Shown piece by piece: positions 5,958 through 6,407 of a DNA stretch of 6,407 nt (within the stretch, counting starts at the first letter, position 1; each line of letters opens with the position of its first letter). The DNA comes from an uncultured Bacteroidales bacterium (GTDB taxonomy: Bacteria; Bacteroidota; Bacteroidia; Bacteroidales; P3), in the NCBI GenBank assembly GCA_937910265.1, contig CALEPD010000010.1:1-6407 (forward strand). The letters run 5' to 3'. A model generated the notes under the pieces. The model saw nothing but the letters and a program-made list of their open reading frames with translations. It was not told the origin of the DNA and ran no database searches. The position numbers and the translations under genes were made by a program.

Positions 5958-6407
5958 TCAATTAAACAAATCCTTCATTTTATCGAAGAAGCCACGTTCT
6001 TGTTTTGTTGGATTAGGTTGGAAATTGGGATGGTCGCGGAGTTTCTCCAAAATTTCCTTTTCCTCACGGGTAAGACTTTTGGGAATCCATACATTAACCT
6101 GGACCAACAAGTCGCCCTTGTCGCCATAACCATGCAACGACGGCAATCCTTTGCCTTTTAATCGAAGCACTTTACCGGAAGGAGTTCCCTGCTCGATTTT
6201 AACCTTTACCTTGCCATGCAAAGTAGGGACCTCGAGAGACGCGCCCATAGCGGCATCGGCAAAAGGAATATACGCATTGTAGTATAAATTGGTTTCTTGG
6301 CGCTCGAATAAATCGTGCGGCAACTCTTCGACAAGCACAATCAAATCGCCGGGGACACCTCCACGCGGGGCTGCATTACCTTTGCCCTGCATAGACAACT
6401 GCATGCC
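5958..6407 (-). CDS. dnaJ: Chaperone protein DnaJ, C-terminal part (5' end outside window)
   Basis: The last 149 residues of DnaJ (Hsp40), which delivers unfolded proteins to DnaK and stimulates its ATPase in the cytoplasm. The visible part starts within the substrate-binding region: GMQLSMQGKGNAAPRGGVPG, GDLIVLVEELPHDLFER, then the second beta-sandwich domain with IPFADAAMGASLEVPTLHGK, a GTPSGKVLRLKGKGLP stretch and GDLLVQVNVWIPKSLTREE, ending in FFDKMKDLFN. The J domain with HPD and the zinc-finger CxxCxGxG repeats would lie beyond the right edge. The frame runs to the window edge with an extra Gly codon before the first visible ATG, so that ATG is internal and not a start. The stop is TGA at 5958-5960. 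The G/F-poor C-terminal part matches a full type I DnaJ rather than CbpA, although without the zinc finger this is an inference. Confidence 0.94.
   Translation of the reverse strand, partial: GMQLSMQGKGNAAPRGGVPGDLIVLVEELPHDLFERQETNLYYNAYIPFADAAMGASLEVPTLHGKVKVKIEQGTPSGKVLRLKGKGLPSLHGYGDKGDLLVQVNVWIPKSLTREEKEILEKLRDHPNFQPNPTKQERGFFDKMKDLFN

Noticed and set aside
1..6407. CRISPR arrays, insertion sequences, tRNAs, defence genes or horizontally acquired islands
   Set aside because: No spaced direct repeats, transposase-like proteins, cloverleaf sequences or abrupt composition changes were seen; the gene set is housekeeping.

Overview
The window looks like ordinary chromosomal DNA from a member of the Bacteroidetes, most likely the order Bacteroidales. 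Four things point that way. The 16S rRNA start at the left edge reads, on the minus strand, as the Bacteroidetes-type GATCCTGGCTCAGGATGAAC. The rRNA promoter has the TTTG / TAnnTTTG elements of this phylum. MurF is fused to alanine racemase, and a DUF2851-family gene is present; both are typical of the phylum. Gene starts lack convincing Shine-Dalgarno sequences, which also fits. HydF suggests an anaerobe that makes [FeFe] hydrogenase. I cannot name the genus.

Everything is on the minus strand, so the genes read from right to left. From the right edge they are the 3' end of dnaJ (5958-6407, cut by the window), a DUF2851 gene of unknown function (4666-5946), the murF-alr fusion (2174-4669), hydF (952-2160) and folA (414-917). 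Junctions are tight: 11 bases between dnaJ and the preferred DUF2851 start, a 4-base ATGA overlap into murF-alr, then 13 and 34 bases. They probably form one transcription unit, which ends at a strong hairpin terminator (305-342).

The 374 bases between folA and the 16S gene hold no credible gene. They contain that terminator, an A/T-rich stretch, a textbook Bacteroidetes rRNA promoter (191-221), and a leader of roughly 145 bases running into the 16S gene (1-39), of which only the first bases are present.

The genes do not form a single pathway. They are housekeeping functions side by side: protein folding (DnaJ), peptidoglycan precursor synthesis (MurF-Alr makes D-alanine and attaches D-Ala-D-Ala), hydrogenase cofactor assembly (HydF) and tetrahydrofolate recycling (FolA). 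The least understood part is the DUF2851 protein. It has a conserved-looking D/PD...ExHxK...W...HxH block near its N-terminus and a C-x4-C-x2-C cluster near its C-terminus, so it may be a metal-dependent enzyme. The second point of interest is HydF, with a non-canonical G4 motif and Gln in place of the His next to the cluster cysteines. I saw no mobile element, CRISPR array, tRNA or defence system.
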